Source: a virus
Length of the DNA: 64,000 nt
Virus record (IMG/VR): IMGVR_UViG_3300028581_000020
Location: 40,528 to 104,527 of that record
Strand: one strand, 5' to 3'
Shown: positions 42,573 through 48,671 of the stretch, in pieces
Position numbering within the stretch: position 1 is the stretch's first letter
How the letters are laid out: each line of letters begins with the position of its first letter
Program-made: the position numbers and the translations under genes
The notes under the pieces: model-generated
Databases searched by the model: none
What the model saw: the letters and a program-made list of their open reading frames with translations, nothing else
What the model was told of the DNA's origin: nothing

Positions 42573-42863
42573 CTAGGATTCACGAACGGGAATCCCGGGT
42601 TGCGCTAGATCATGTACCGTGATCGACAGCCACACCGTCCAGGGCTTGCAATTCTGGCACCCCGGATTCTGGCAGTGGGGCTGCTTCACCTTCTTCGTCA
42701 GCGTCGCTCCATGCAGGAGCTTCGCTGTGTCCCCGATCCCCGTGATCTGGTGTTCGACTATCAGCTTCTTGATCACCTCTGTCCGCAGTCCCGGAGCCTT
42801 CACCTGGAAGTGCTCGAGCTGGTTCCACGTCACCGCTGATGTCGTCTCGAATTCCACCCACAT
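42573..42863 (-). CDS. small Cys-motif protein overlapping terS, 96 aa (phage B)
   Basis: ATG 42863 has an excellent Shine-Dalgarno (AGGGGG, 6 nt upstream). The product looks like a real folded protein: TWNQLEHFQVKAP, TEVIKKLIVEHQITGIGD, then QPHCQNPGCQNCKPW, a CxxxxCxxC cluster that may bind metal, and a WLSITVHDL end. It lies for 254 bp in another frame within the 3' part of terS. The terS frame in that part is Gly/Asp/Arg-rich and poor in complexity, so this frame may be the main selected one. The function is unknown. Confidence 0.6.
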   Translation of the reverse strand: MWVEFETTSAVTWNQLEHFQVKAPGLRTEVIKKLIVEHQITGIGDTAKLLHGATLTKKVKQPHCQNPGCQNCKPWTVWLSITVHDLAQPGIPVRES

Positions 42864-43446
42864 CTTTTGCCCCCTGGAATCCCGGATCTCCGGGCCTACG
42901 AATACCCGTGTCAATGATTAATTGCAGGGGGGCTTGCGCATCCCCCGAAATTTTGACCTTGCTTCCCCAGTTTTCGGGGTCGAGTTTTTCCGCCTGCCAC
43001 TTCAAAGTCTCGACCGCGAGTTTAACTCCCGCAACTTCATCCTTGCCCGGCTCTGTAAGGGCGCGATTGACTGCATCCTGGGCAGCGTTTTCCGCTGCAA
43101 TCTTTTTTGCAAGCTGGACCTTCTCGCGGAAGTTCGGTTTGTCCGTCATCCACTTCATCAACACGCGAGCCGGCGGCATGCCTTCAATCTTTGCGACATC
43201 CGTAAACGTCGCTCCGCCTTGTACCAGGGAGGCCACACGGTCAGCCAGCCCCATCGAGTACACAAAGCGTCCGTCAACGCGGGCGAGCTGCTCACGGCCT
43301 ACCAGGGCCCCTGTCTCGACATCGATGAGGTTGTATTCCTGGATGCTCTCGTCCCATTCCCAGTGGACGTGCTGGCCCGCCTGCGAGGTTTGCAGGGGGG
43401 AGGAAGACGGGGCAAGTTCTAGGTCGAGCGGACGCGGAGTGGTCAT
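42610..43446 (-). CDS. terS: terminase small subunit, 278 aa (phage B)
   Basis: Residues about 60-180 contain SLVQGGATFTDVAKIEGMPPARVLMKWMTDKPNFREKVQLAKKIAAENA, a helix-turn-helix followed by a helical region, typical of podovirus small terminases. The core ends with PLQLIIDTGI, a common natural end of this family. The remaining about 90 residues are low-complexity, acidic and arginine-rich and overlap the Cys-motif gene. They may be a tail extension or a frame kept open by overlap. ATG 43446 is preferred over a GTG two codons upstream. It recognises phage DNA for TerL. Confidence 0.75.
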   Translation of the reverse strand: MTTPRPLDLELAPSSSPLQTSQAGQHVHWEWDESIQEYNLIDVETGALVGREQLARVDGRFVYSMGLADRVASLVQGGATFTDVAKIEGMPPARVLMKWMTDKPNFREKVQLAKKIAAENAAQDAVNRALTEPGKDEVAGVKLAVETLKWQAEKLDPENWGSKVKISGDAQAPLQLIIDTGIRRPGDPGFQGAKDVGGIRDDISGDVEPARALPGEGSGTADRGDQEADSRTPDHGDRGHSEAPAWSDADEEGEAAPLPESGVPELQALDGVAVDHGT

Positions 43447-43452
43447 TCTCAC

Positions 43453-43804
43453 AGGATACAGGATTTAAAACAATCCGGGAACCCGCGACATAGTTGCCGC
43501 ACTGCGTCAAATGAAAACTGAAAAACTTGTCCCGGTTGCAGTCGGCACCGAACGCCCTAACCGGTCTCGGGGAATTTGGGGGTGCACCCCTTTGAAAAGA
43601 CCCCCCGGGGGGCCCCGGCATCCGTCTATCAATGCGCGGCGGGCCGCTCTTATATACTAGACCCCGGTACCCTGGGGCGCACACGCCTAGGGGCTCGCGC
43701 TACCCTTATCCCGGGGGCGCACATTTATTTCACTTTGCTATTGACAAGGCTAATCACTTATCATAATGCACTGACTCACAATGTACCAACACAAAGGAGT
43801 TCAA
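43453..43804. promoter_or_regulatory. divergent control region between late and early operons of phage B
   Basis: This 352-bp stretch holds no convincing gene. It has two perfect 12-bp palindromes (GGGGTGCACCCC at 43579-43590 and CCCCCCGGGGGG at 43601-43612), a direct repeat GGGGCGCACA (43674-43683 and 43714-43723), a TATATA-type AT island near 43650, and a rightward promoter at its end. The GC-rich palindromes in front of the divergent starts could be operators, a replication origin or a packaging site. Which one cannot be decided by reading. Confidence 0.5.
43741..43767 (+). promoter_or_regulatory. sigma70-like early promoter P1
   Basis: TTGACA (43741-43746) is a perfect -35 and CATAAT (43762-43767) a good -10, with a short 15-bp spacer. 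It faces the early genes. Downstream the sequence AATGTACCAACA (43780-43791) occurs again after promoter P2 (44771-44782), which suggests a shared transcribed leader or operator. Confidence 0.55.
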
Positions 43805-44053
43805 ATGAAACGCACCCTTCGTAACCTAACTCTAGGCCTTACCCTCGGCGCCGGGATCCCCGGAGTCCTCCTCTACAGCGCCCCAGTGCACGCCGCGGCA
43901 GGTGCCCAGGCTGCCAAAGGGGGAACTCCCCGAACGATTGATCCCAGGAATCCCTGCCATTGGTCCAAAACCCACATTGTATGGGTCCCTGAGACCCGGG
44001 GGTGCATGACCCCGGCCGCTTACTCCCAATGGTTGAAAGAACGCGCTAAATAG
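43805..44053 (+). CDS. small secreted early protein, 82 aa (phage B)
   Basis: An AAAGGAG site 7 nt upstream marks ATG 43805. Residues 1-31 are a clear signal peptide (basic start, hydrophobic LTLGLTLGAGIPGVLLYSA, cleavage after HAA). The mature part is about 50 residues with two Cys (about 51 and 67), probably a disulphide, and Trp/Pro-rich segments. It is the first early gene after P1, so it is made at once after infection and exported to the periplasm. A role in blocking superinfection or in altering the envelope is an inference; I recognise no family. Confidence 0.65.
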   Translation: MKRTLRNLTLGLTLGAGIPGVLLYSAPVHAAAGAQAAKGGTPRTIDPRNPCHWSKTHIVWVPETRGCMTPAAYSQWLKERAK

Positions 44054-44253
44054 ATCGTACATGGCTAGATGGCATCTATCGGGGCATCAGGCCACTGAAT
44101 TCTCAAACATCTTTTTGGTTCCATATATCCAACGCGTATTTTTGCCAGATATCCTTATAATGCCTTTCCAGAAAAAAGATATTTTTTTTAGAGAAGTATC
44201 TGCCCTAGTCACTACTATGCAAATAGATTTTAGAAAATCAAGTACTTAGGGGA

Positions 44254-44281
44254 GTGACGAGGTACTTTAGGGCCTCGTCAC
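44254..44281 (+). promoter_or_regulatory. perfect hairpin in early leader
   Basis: GTGACGAGG and CCTCGTCAC form a 9-bp perfect stem around a 10-base loop, with further GGG/CCC pairing outside. No T-run follows, so it is not a standard terminator. It lies in the 359-bp gap 44054-44412 that has no convincing gene, and could be an RNA processing site or a DNA-binding site. Confidence 0.5.
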
Positions 44282-44312
44282 TGCCCGGTAACTCATACCC
44301 TGCTAGATACTA

Positions 44313-44334
44313 TCTGACACTTAGTTAGGTCAGA
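44313..44334. promoter_or_regulatory. inverted repeat, possible operator
   Basis: TCTGAC and GTCAGA flank a 10-base centre (ACTTAGTTAG) about 80 bp before the start of the 102-aa gene. A half-site spacing of one DNA turn fits a dimeric repressor. The evidence is only symmetry. Confidence 0.35.
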
Positions 44335-44412
44335 CGCAAATTAAAACCTTGTCCAAACGCCATGCTACATGGCATGTAACACACACAACATCTAACCAAG
44401 GAGATTAACGCG

Positions 44413-44721
44413 ATGCCTGTAAAATTAGAAACTGTTAAAATTCGAGTACATGCCGCCGGTCAAGTGTTTGAAATGGAAGAAGGGGATAGCTTAGCGGCAC
44501 AGTGCCTAATACGTATCCCGGAACTAAGGAAACCCTATGAGCGGGACCTAAAAACGCTCCCGTTCGAAGACGCCGCCGAGATGGCGCAACGCTTTGAGGA
44601 TTGGCACCCCGGACTCCTAGACCTTCCCATCACCTGCCAGGTGTTATCCCTGCATTTGTACCGCGTAAGGCCCCGGGGAACCGGGAAGTACCGCCGCCTA
44701 GTGGCCACGCGCACGTTCTAA
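44413..44721 (+). CDS. hypothetical early protein, 102 aa (phage B)
   Basis: It is preceded by CAAGGAGA. It is soluble and mixed alpha/beta: an N-terminal strand pair (LETVKIRVHAAGQVFEMEEGD), a charged helix (LRKPYERDLKTLPFEDAAEMAQRFEDW) and a C-terminal strand region rich in Arg (LYRVRPRGTGKYRRLVATR). It lies alone between the leader region and promoter P2, so it may be regulated separately from the downstream cluster. No family is recognised. Confidence 0.6.
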   Translation: MPVKLETVKIRVHAAGQVFEMEEGDSLAAQCLIRIPELRKPYERDLKTLPFEDAAEMAQRFEDWHPGLLDLPITCQVLSLHLYRVRPRGTGKYRRLVATRTF

Positions 44722-44739
44722 TCCCCCTGCAAATAATCC

Positions 44740-44768
44740 TTGACTCTCAACGTCCCAACTATCATTAT
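44740..44768 (+). promoter_or_regulatory. sigma70-like early promoter P2
   Basis: TTGACT (44740-44745), a 17-bp spacer and CATTAT (44763-44768) precede the 84-aa secreted-protein gene. The sequence AATGTACCAACA follows at 44771-44782, as after P1. Confidence 0.55.
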
Positions 44769-44813
44769 CAAATGTACCAACAGCCCTAAAAGCCGAATTG
44801 GAGCGGCTAAATC

Positions 44814-45068
44814 ATGAAATACCGATTTAAAACCACGTTGATAGCAACCTTGCTCGCAGGGAGCCTTGGGGTTTCCTCTTCTCCTGCAAATGCGATCGCG
44901 AAGCCGCGCATCTCCCTGGAAGATGCCGTCGAAAAGCTTCGTGTAAAGTATTCGATCATGGATGCATCCGAGAACATGCGTGCACGTCACAAGCAAGAAC
45001 GAGCGGAACTAAAAGAGCGCCAAAAAACTGAGCGCGAATCTCTCAAGTTCCAATTGGGGCGCAAATGA
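44814..45068 (+). CDS. small secreted protein with charged helix, 84 aa (phage B)
   Basis: Residues 1-27 form a signal peptide (KYRFKTTLIATLLAGSLGVSSSPANA, cleavage after ANA). The mature part is a single long Arg/Glu/Lys helix (SENMRARHKQERAELKERQKTERESL), likely a coiled coil. The gene has a GGAGCGG-type ribosome binding site and comes directly after promoter P2. Its stop overlaps the next ATG (ATGA). It is exported early in infection; its target is unknown. Confidence 0.65.
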   Translation: MKYRFKTTLIATLLAGSLGVSSSPANAIAKPRISLEDAVEKLRVKYSIMDASENMRARHKQERAELKERQKTERESLKFQLGRK

Positions 45069-45253
45069 AAACAAAGCTTGCTGAAATCTTCCGCGAATAC
45101 TGGAACAACTTTCTTAGCGTTGAAGGCTTTGCATCGTATTATGGAATCCCGGTTTCCAGGGCGCAACGCATGATTAATCTAGGCCGCTGGGCGCACGACA
45201 AAGGCGCTAAAGCCCCTTGGACAATCCAGGGCCGCAAGGCAGGTAGCAAATGA
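45065..45253 (+). CDS. small HTH-like protein, 62 aa (phage B)
   Basis: Residues about 18-45 (SVEGFASYYGIPVSRAQRMINLGRWAHDK) have the pattern of an excisionase/MerR-type winged helix: FA--YGI---A-RMI--GR. The C-terminus is basic. It could be a small DNA-binding regulator of early transcription. The ATG overlaps the previous stop, and its stop overlaps the next ATG, so it belongs to a coupled series of small genes. The HTH call is by pattern only. Confidence 0.55.
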   Translation: MKTKLAEIFREYWNNFLSVEGFASYYGIPVSRAQRMINLGRWAHDKGAKAPWTIQGRKAGSK

Positions 45254-45465
45254 GTAAGGTCCAAGTAATTGAACAATCGCGAAGCGTCTTCATTACGTGG
45301 GACTTTGGCTCCCTGGGATCAAGCCAACGTTGGCTAAGAAAGATCCGGGGTGCCAAGTGTGTTTCCCCCTGCAGATATGTACGCAACTTATACGGCGAAG
45401 AGTTTTTGCTGCGCGAATATCAAGACAATCAAGGTACGCGTTTTTTAGTGAAGGAGAGTATTTAA
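45250..45465 (+). CDS. hypothetical early protein, 71 aa (phage B)
   Basis: This is a small soluble protein with a central SQRWLRKIRGAKCVSPCRYVRNLYG segment, where two Cys four residues apart lie in a basic stretch. The ends are strands (SRSVFITWDFG, GTRFLVKE). It is coupled by ATGA to its upstream neighbour and by an adjoining stop/start to the next gene. No family is recognised; the basic surface suggests nucleic-acid or protein binding. Confidence 0.55.
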   Translation: MSKVQVIEQSRSVFITWDFGSLGSSQRWLRKIRGAKCVSPCRYVRNLYGEEFLLREYQDNQGTRFLVKESI

Positions 45466-45720
45466 ATGAGACATTACATAAAACTTGACCGCAGCGGCCC
45501 TCGCGCAAAATCGTTTGGCTTTGGATCGAACAATAAGATCACGGAAGGCAAGCAGGACTTGACTTTTGAAGCTGAGTTCTTAACGCAGGAAAAACCCCGG
45601 GAGAATGATACACGCAAGTCCCTAGGTTCGGTGCAACTTGTCGTCCTCCCCTGCAAAACCCGAGAGCTACGGCATTGGCATAATGGTGTGTGCACGGTAC
45701 TCGCTATGGTGAAAGTATGA
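45466..45720 (+). CDS. hypothetical early protein, 84 aa (phage B)
   Basis: It is preceded by AAGGAGAG. It is a polar, basic protein with beta-like segments (DLTFEAEFL, VQLVVLPCKT) and a His/Trp motif (ELRHWHNGVC) before the C-terminal strand. There is no signal peptide or membrane segment. It is translationally linked on both sides. The function is unknown. Confidence 0.55.
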   Translation: MRHYIKLDRSGPRAKSFGFGSNNKITEGKQDLTFEAEFLTQEKPRENDTRKSLGSVQLVVLPCKTRELRHWHNGVCTVLAMVKV

Positions 45721-45971
45721 ATGTGGATCTTGGTTACGTGGCAACACGTAGGAAGCGTATACTTGTGGAGCAATGGGAGTTGCCGTTCGCTACCTGCCAA
45801 GTGTGGGAAGCGCATGGACCCCCGGGAGCCCGCCACATTCAGCACAAGTATGCGGCATGCTACTTAGATGAGTTTGGAAAGAAGCAATGGCTACGAGAGC
45901 CTGAAACTGATTTTGAAACGGTGTCGGGAGCACGCACGGCAATTCTTATCTTCATGGAGACTTTAAAATGA
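45717..45971 (+). CDS. hypothetical early protein, 84 aa (phage B)
   Basis: The ATG at 45717 overlaps the preceding TGA, which makes it more likely than an upstream start. The protein has an N-terminal strand region (DLGYVATRRKRILVEQW), a Cys/Trp motif (CQVWEAHG) and an acidic helical C-terminus (SGARTAILIFMETLK). No known domain was seen. It is part of the same string of coupled small early genes. Confidence 0.55.
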   Translation: MNVDLGYVATRRKRILVEQWELPFATCQVWEAHGPPGARHIQHKYAACYLDEFGKKQWLREPETDFETVSGARTAILIFMETLK

Positions 45972-46060
45972 CAGCAGATTACGGATGGAAATTGTGGGAG
46001 CTTGCAATTATTGTGGGTCTCATTATGCTAGTTGGAACAAAATTAGGGGTGATTAAATGA
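45968..46060 (+). CDS. single-span membrane microprotein, 30 aa (phage B)
   Basis: The reading frame ATG...TGA encodes MTADYGWKLWELAIIVGLIM and ten more residues. Residues 9-24 are hydrophobic enough for one membrane span, with a short polar N-terminus and a Lys-containing end. Its ATG overlaps the previous stop (AAAATGA) and its TGA overlaps the next ATG, exactly the coupling seen throughout this cluster, which supports it being real despite its size. It may modulate a host membrane protein. Confidence 0.6.
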   Translation: MTADYGWKLWELAIIVGLIMLVGTKLGVIK

Positions 46061-46752
46061 GTTCAAAAAGTCGTGTGAGGCCAGGTGTTCCCGCGAGTCG
46101 GAAGGACCCTATGCCACCGAAATTTCCGGTGGAGATCCCCCCTGCAAAAAAAGAGCATTGGCAGGAGGAGCCGGTTAAAGGATGGCTGGACCCCTGGGAG
46201 TATTTCATCCAGGATCAAGTCAAACAAAAATACCCCGAATTACTTGCACTCACGCCTAGGCGTATGCAAGTGGTTGATCCCAAGTGGGCGGGGCGTGACG
46301 AGGAGTCCCGCCTGCAATGGTGGGCATGCTTTCTCTGGGCATTGGCGGGCCCTGAATCTAATCGTTCTCGGACGATGATCTATGTTGAGGGGACGATGGA
46401 TAAGGACCCCGTGACGGGCTTCCAGGTGCGCTCAGAGGGGTTACTCCAGCTGAGCTATCAGGACGTGCCCAACTATAAATATAAGGGTGAAATCTCCTGG
46501 GAGAAGGATCGGGAGCTTGCGCGCTTTGATTATGAGACGAAAGCGAAGTTCGGAGATGGACTGCGTACGTTGCATTCTGCTTACGCGAATCTTGACTTAG
46601 GTCTCTTCATCATGCGCAAGCATTTGGTTGAATTCAACTCGGATCGATCGTTTGAGGATGCACTAGGCAAATACTGGTATGTGATGCAAACGCGTAACAA
46701 GGAAGAGTTTGCGCAGGTGTTGGCTGGGCTTAAGACTCGGGGGATGCGGTGA
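46057..46752 (+). CDS. lysozyme/transglycosylase-like early protein, 231 aa (phage B)
   Basis: A Pro-rich basic N-terminus (1-40) is followed by a domain with LQWWACFLWALAGPESNRSRTMIYVEG (87-111) and RSEGLLQLSYQDVPNY (125-140). A Glu followed by Ser/Gly/Asn at the end of the first helix (Glu100), and then S-GLLQLS--D, is the layout of SLT-type lysozyme-like (goose lysozyme/transglycosylase) domains. There the Glu is the acid catalyst and the GLLQ strand lines the cleft. No signal peptide is visible, so it may need a holin or work inside the virion. Its early position is unusual for a muralytic enzyme. The fold assignment is moderate. Confidence 0.55.
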   Translation: MSSKSRVRPGVPASRKDPMPPKFPVEIPPAKKEHWQEEPVKGWLDPWEYFIQDQVKQKYPELLALTPRRMQVVDPKWAGRDEESRLQWWACFLWALAGPESNRSRTMIYVEGTMDKDPVTGFQVRSEGLLQLSYQDVPNYKYKGEISWEKDRELARFDYETKAKFGDGLRTLHSAYANLDLGLFIMRKHLVEFNSDRSFEDALGKYWYVMQTRNKEEFAQVLAGLKTRGMR

Positions 46753-47051
46753 GAATCATCAAATTCGTCTCACGCGAAATTAGCGGTGGGCAGATTGCGC
46801 TCTATCCTATCTATGAGAATGGCAGGGAGGGTGCGCTTGCGTGTAAGTGTACGCCTGAAGTTGCGCACATGTTCATGAGCGCGCCAAGCCTTATGCGTAT
46901 GGCAGAGCAAGCAACTGGCTCCCCGGACCCCATCATGCGCAGTCTCGCGCGTACCTCGCTCGCACTCGCGAAGCGTGCGCCAGACGTTCTCCCTGCAAAT
47001 AGCCGCTCTGATGCGTTCATGAGCATCATTAGGGGGCTTCGGGATGGCTAA
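46749..47051 (+). CDS. hypothetical early protein, 100 aa (phage B)
   Basis: It starts at GTG 46749, overlapping the previous TGA (GTGA). The sequence has an N-terminal beta hairpin (IIKFVSREISGGQIALYPIYENG). It also has the segment VAHMFMSAPSLMRMAEQATG, similar to the ARLIAAAPDLL motif of many small phage proteins of unknown role, and an Arg/Ala-rich helix. It is soluble with no catalytic motif. It overlaps the HNH gene by 8 bp. Confidence 0.55.
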   Translation: MRIIKFVSREISGGQIALYPIYENGREGALACKCTPEVAHMFMSAPSLMRMAEQATGSPDPIMRSLARTSLALAKRAPDVLPANSRSDAFMSIIRGLRDG

Positions 47052-47445
47052 GCGCATTGGACTCACCAAGGGTTTTCACTGCATTGTGAGTGATGAGGAC
47101 TTTGAATGGATCGGATCATTCAAATGGCACGCATCTATTGCAACGACAGATGAGCGCAGTATCCAAAAAGTATACGCGAAGCGCCGTAGGCGAGTCTCCG
47201 AGCCTGGCGAGACAGCCATGGTGTACATGCACCATGAGGTCATGAAGCGGCACTTGCGCGAGCAAGGCCTTGACGTTGACTTGGAGCTTGCAGGCAAGTA
47301 CATCGATCACGGGGATGGGGACTCTTTGAATAACACGCGCGAGAATCTTTGGCCTGTTTTGCCGAAAGAGAACATCCCACGCTACACGCTGATCCATAAT
47401 CAGCCACGCGTGAAGCGTGCGCTTAAGAAAGCGAGAAGGAAATGA
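47044..47445 (+). CDS. HNH homing endonuclease, AP2/NUMOD-type, 133 aa (phage B)
   Basis: The opening IGLTKGFHCIVSDEDFEWIGSFKWHASI, then the MVYMHHEVMKRHL strand and finally YIDHGDGDSLNNTRENLWPV, are the well-known features of small phage HNH nucleases: L--G--A-VD-ED---L--KW, MHR-I, DH--GD-LNNR-ENLR. Catalytic His are at about 58-59 and 95-96. It lies in the string of early genes with 4-8 bp overlaps, so it integrated without disturbing the reading frames. Confidence 0.85.
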   Translation: MAKRIGLTKGFHCIVSDEDFEWIGSFKWHASIATTDERSIQKVYAKRRRRVSEPGETAMVYMHHEVMKRHLREQGLDVDLELAGKYIDHGDGDSLNNTRENLWPVLPKENIPRYTLIHNQPRVKRALKKARRK

Positions 47446-47705
47446 CCCCCGAATCCAAGACCCCCAGCGCGTGGCCGAGTGAGGAAGACTTCTGTCACAT
47501 AGCGTGGGAGTGTTTCGGCCAAGACATTGCGTCGCATAACTTCAAAGGCCTCTACGCAGTTCTCACCACCCGCCTCAAAGACCACGTCATCCTACCAAGG
47601 GATCAGGTGGAGAAGCTAAGGGAAGAGATTGTGAGCGACGTTAAGTCTCTGCGTACATTCGACTGCCTCAACATCCTCGACGCCGCATTAACAAACAACA
47701 AGTAA
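47442..47705 (+). CDS. hypothetical early protein, 87 aa (phage B)
   Basis: This is an acidic, soluble, helical protein. The middle (about 14-45) has IAWECFGQDIASHNFKGLYAVL, and the C-terminus is a charged helix (DQVEKLREEIVSDVKSLRTF). It has two Cys and no recognised domain. It starts at an ATGA overlap with the HNH stop and ends 9 bp before the DUF6948-like gene. Confidence 0.5.
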   Translation: MTPESKTPSAWPSEEDFCHIAWECFGQDIASHNFKGLYAVLTTRLKDHVILPRDQVEKLREEIVSDVKSLRTFDCLNILDAALTNNK

Positions 47706-47714
47706 AGGAGACCT

Positions 47715-48083
47715 ATGGAAATCAGTGCAAATGAAATTGAAATCAACGGCCAAAAGTACGTGAAGAAAGGCACACAGTCGCAGGCAACATCGCCTGAAGG
47801 ACTTCCCTACGTCATCATCCGCAGCGAGGGGGCTGGCGTCTTTGCCGGTTACTTGAAAGAGCAGAATGGTCAGGAAGTCGTGATCCTTGAGTCTCGTCGT
47901 CTTTGGTATTGGTCTGGTGCCGCATCGCTCAGTCAGCTTGCCATTGACGGTACATCGAAGCCCAAAGACTGCAAGTTCCCCGAGGCTGTGTCGTCACAGA
48001 AGATTTTCAAGGTGCTTGAGATCATCAATGTGACCCAGAAAGCAAAAGACTCGATTGCGAGCGTGAAGCCGTGGCAACTGTAG
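47715..48083 (+). CDS. DUF6948-like conserved phage protein, 122 aa (phage B)
   Basis: The sequence LPYVIIRSEGAGVFAGYLKE, RRLWYWSGAASLSQLAIDGTSKPKDCKFPE and a C-terminal IINVTQKAKDSIASVKPW are the defining features of a widespread family of small phage proteins of unknown function, which I know as DUF6948 (GVFAGYL, RRLWYW-GAASLSQLA, CKFP). It has AAAGGAGA upstream. The next gene starts inside its last codons and encodes a Gly-rich repeat; such a repeat commonly follows this gene in other phages, from memory. Confidence 0.7.
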   Translation: MEISANEIEINGQKYVKKGTQSQATSPEGLPYVIIRSEGAGVFAGYLKEQNGQEVVILESRRLWYWSGAASLSQLAIDGTSKPKDCKFPEAVSSQKIFKVLEIINVTQKAKDSIASVKPWQL

Positions 48084-48292
48084 AGGTTGATTCCGGCTCC
48101 GGCGACGGCTCCGGCGACGGCTACGGCTACGGCTCCGGCGACGGCGACGGCTCCGGCTACGGCTCCGGCGACGGCGACGGCTCCGGCTACGGCGACGGCT
48201 ACGGCTCCGGCTACGGCGACGGCTCCGGCGACGGCGACGGCTCCGGCGACGGCGACGGCTACGGCTCCGGCTACGGCGACGGCTACGGTTGA
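48071..48292 (+). CDS. low-complexity Gly-Ser/Asp/Tyr repeat protein, 73 aa (phage B)
   Basis: It starts at GTG 48071, inside the end of the DUF6948-like gene. After seven ordinary residues it is a strict alternation of Gly with Ser, Asp or Tyr (GSGDGYG-type) to the stop. At DNA level every second codon is GGC and the other is TCC, GAC or TAC. The other forward frames and the reverse strand are also open (Ala/Pro/Thr and Ala/Val repeats), but this frame fits coupling and avoids an odd composition. It may be an adhesive or disordered linker protein, or a fused extension of its neighbour if a frameshift occurs. Confidence 0.6.
   Translation: MATVEVDSGSGDGSGDGYGYGSGDGDGSGYGSGDGDGSGYGDGYGSGYGDGSGDGDGSGDGDGYGSGYGDGYG
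48092..48289. repeat. simple-sequence repeat tract (hexamer-based)
   Basis: About 200 bp consist only of GGC followed by TCC, GAC or TAC, in irregular order with local duplications of blocks such as GGCTCCGGCGACGGC. Such tracts expand or shrink by slippage. It spans most of the Gly-repeat gene. Confidence 0.9.
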
Positions 48293-48353
48293 TCTATGAA
48301 AACTTTTCGCAAAGCCTCCAGCAACCGTGCCGCAAAGACGCCGGGGGTGGCGA

Positions 48354-48671
48354 GTGATTAGCGACTGGCACATGCAGGATGACCGCAAGTCAGGGAAAGT
48401 GATCAAAGTCCGCAAGACTTTACGCCCCATGGACGAGGCAGCCTCGGATGCGTGGCTAAAGAAGCTCGGCGAATGGATCGAGGCCAATCCTCCCCCTGCC
48501 AGTGGCGTGGCCCTAAAAATGGCAGAAGAGCGCACGACAAACAAGATCGTGTGGTGGGCTCTCAATACCTACGGTAATGTCCAACTCGCTGCCGACAAAT
48601 TGGGTATGCTGAGATCAACTCTCTTTGAGCGTATGCGGGCTCAGGGAATTAAATGGGAGCGGAAGAGATGA
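48354..48671 (+). CDS. FIS-type HTH DNA-binding protein, 105 aa (phage B)
   Basis: The C-terminal 42 residues (TTNKIVWWALNTYGNVQLAADKLGMLRSTLFERMRAQGI) form the FIS/NtrC-C HTH: I--AL---GN---AA--LG--R-TL--R---GI. The N-terminal part is basic and helical. Start uncertain: GTG 48354 (GGGGGTGG upstream) is preferred. A GTG at 48327 would add nine residues, and ATG 48369 would remove five. It probably controls phage transcription, for example the switch to late genes, as no phage RNA polymerase is seen. It overlaps the next gene by 4 bp. Confidence 0.75.
   Translation: MISDWHMQDDRKSGKVIKVRKTLRPMDEAASDAWLKKLGEWIEANPPPASGVALKMAEERTTNKIVWWALNTYGNVQLAADKLGMLRSTLFERMRAQGIKWERKR

Noticed and set aside
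43292-43684. 130-codon minus frame upstream of and overlapping terS
   Set aside because: It is rich in Pro/Arg/Gly, lies in another frame over terS and the control region, and has no ribosome site.
44061-44249. 62-codon frame after the first secreted early gene
   Set aside because: There is no ribosome binding site at its ATG, composition is ordinary for random sequence, and it is not coupled to neighbours. I treat 44054-44412 as non-coding.
48092-48289. CRISPR-like array
   Set aside because: It is a simple hexamer-based coding repeat without spacers.
48296-48361. 21-codon frame (ATG to TAG) after the Gly-repeat gene
   Set aside because: It is short, lacks a clear ribosome site, and ends inside the start region of the FIS-like gene. 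Kept out for lack of support.
47933-48565. Minus-strand frame rich in Ala/Val/Gly across the simple repeat
   Set aside because: The repeat is open in all frames; neighbours on the plus strand are coupled and fit better.
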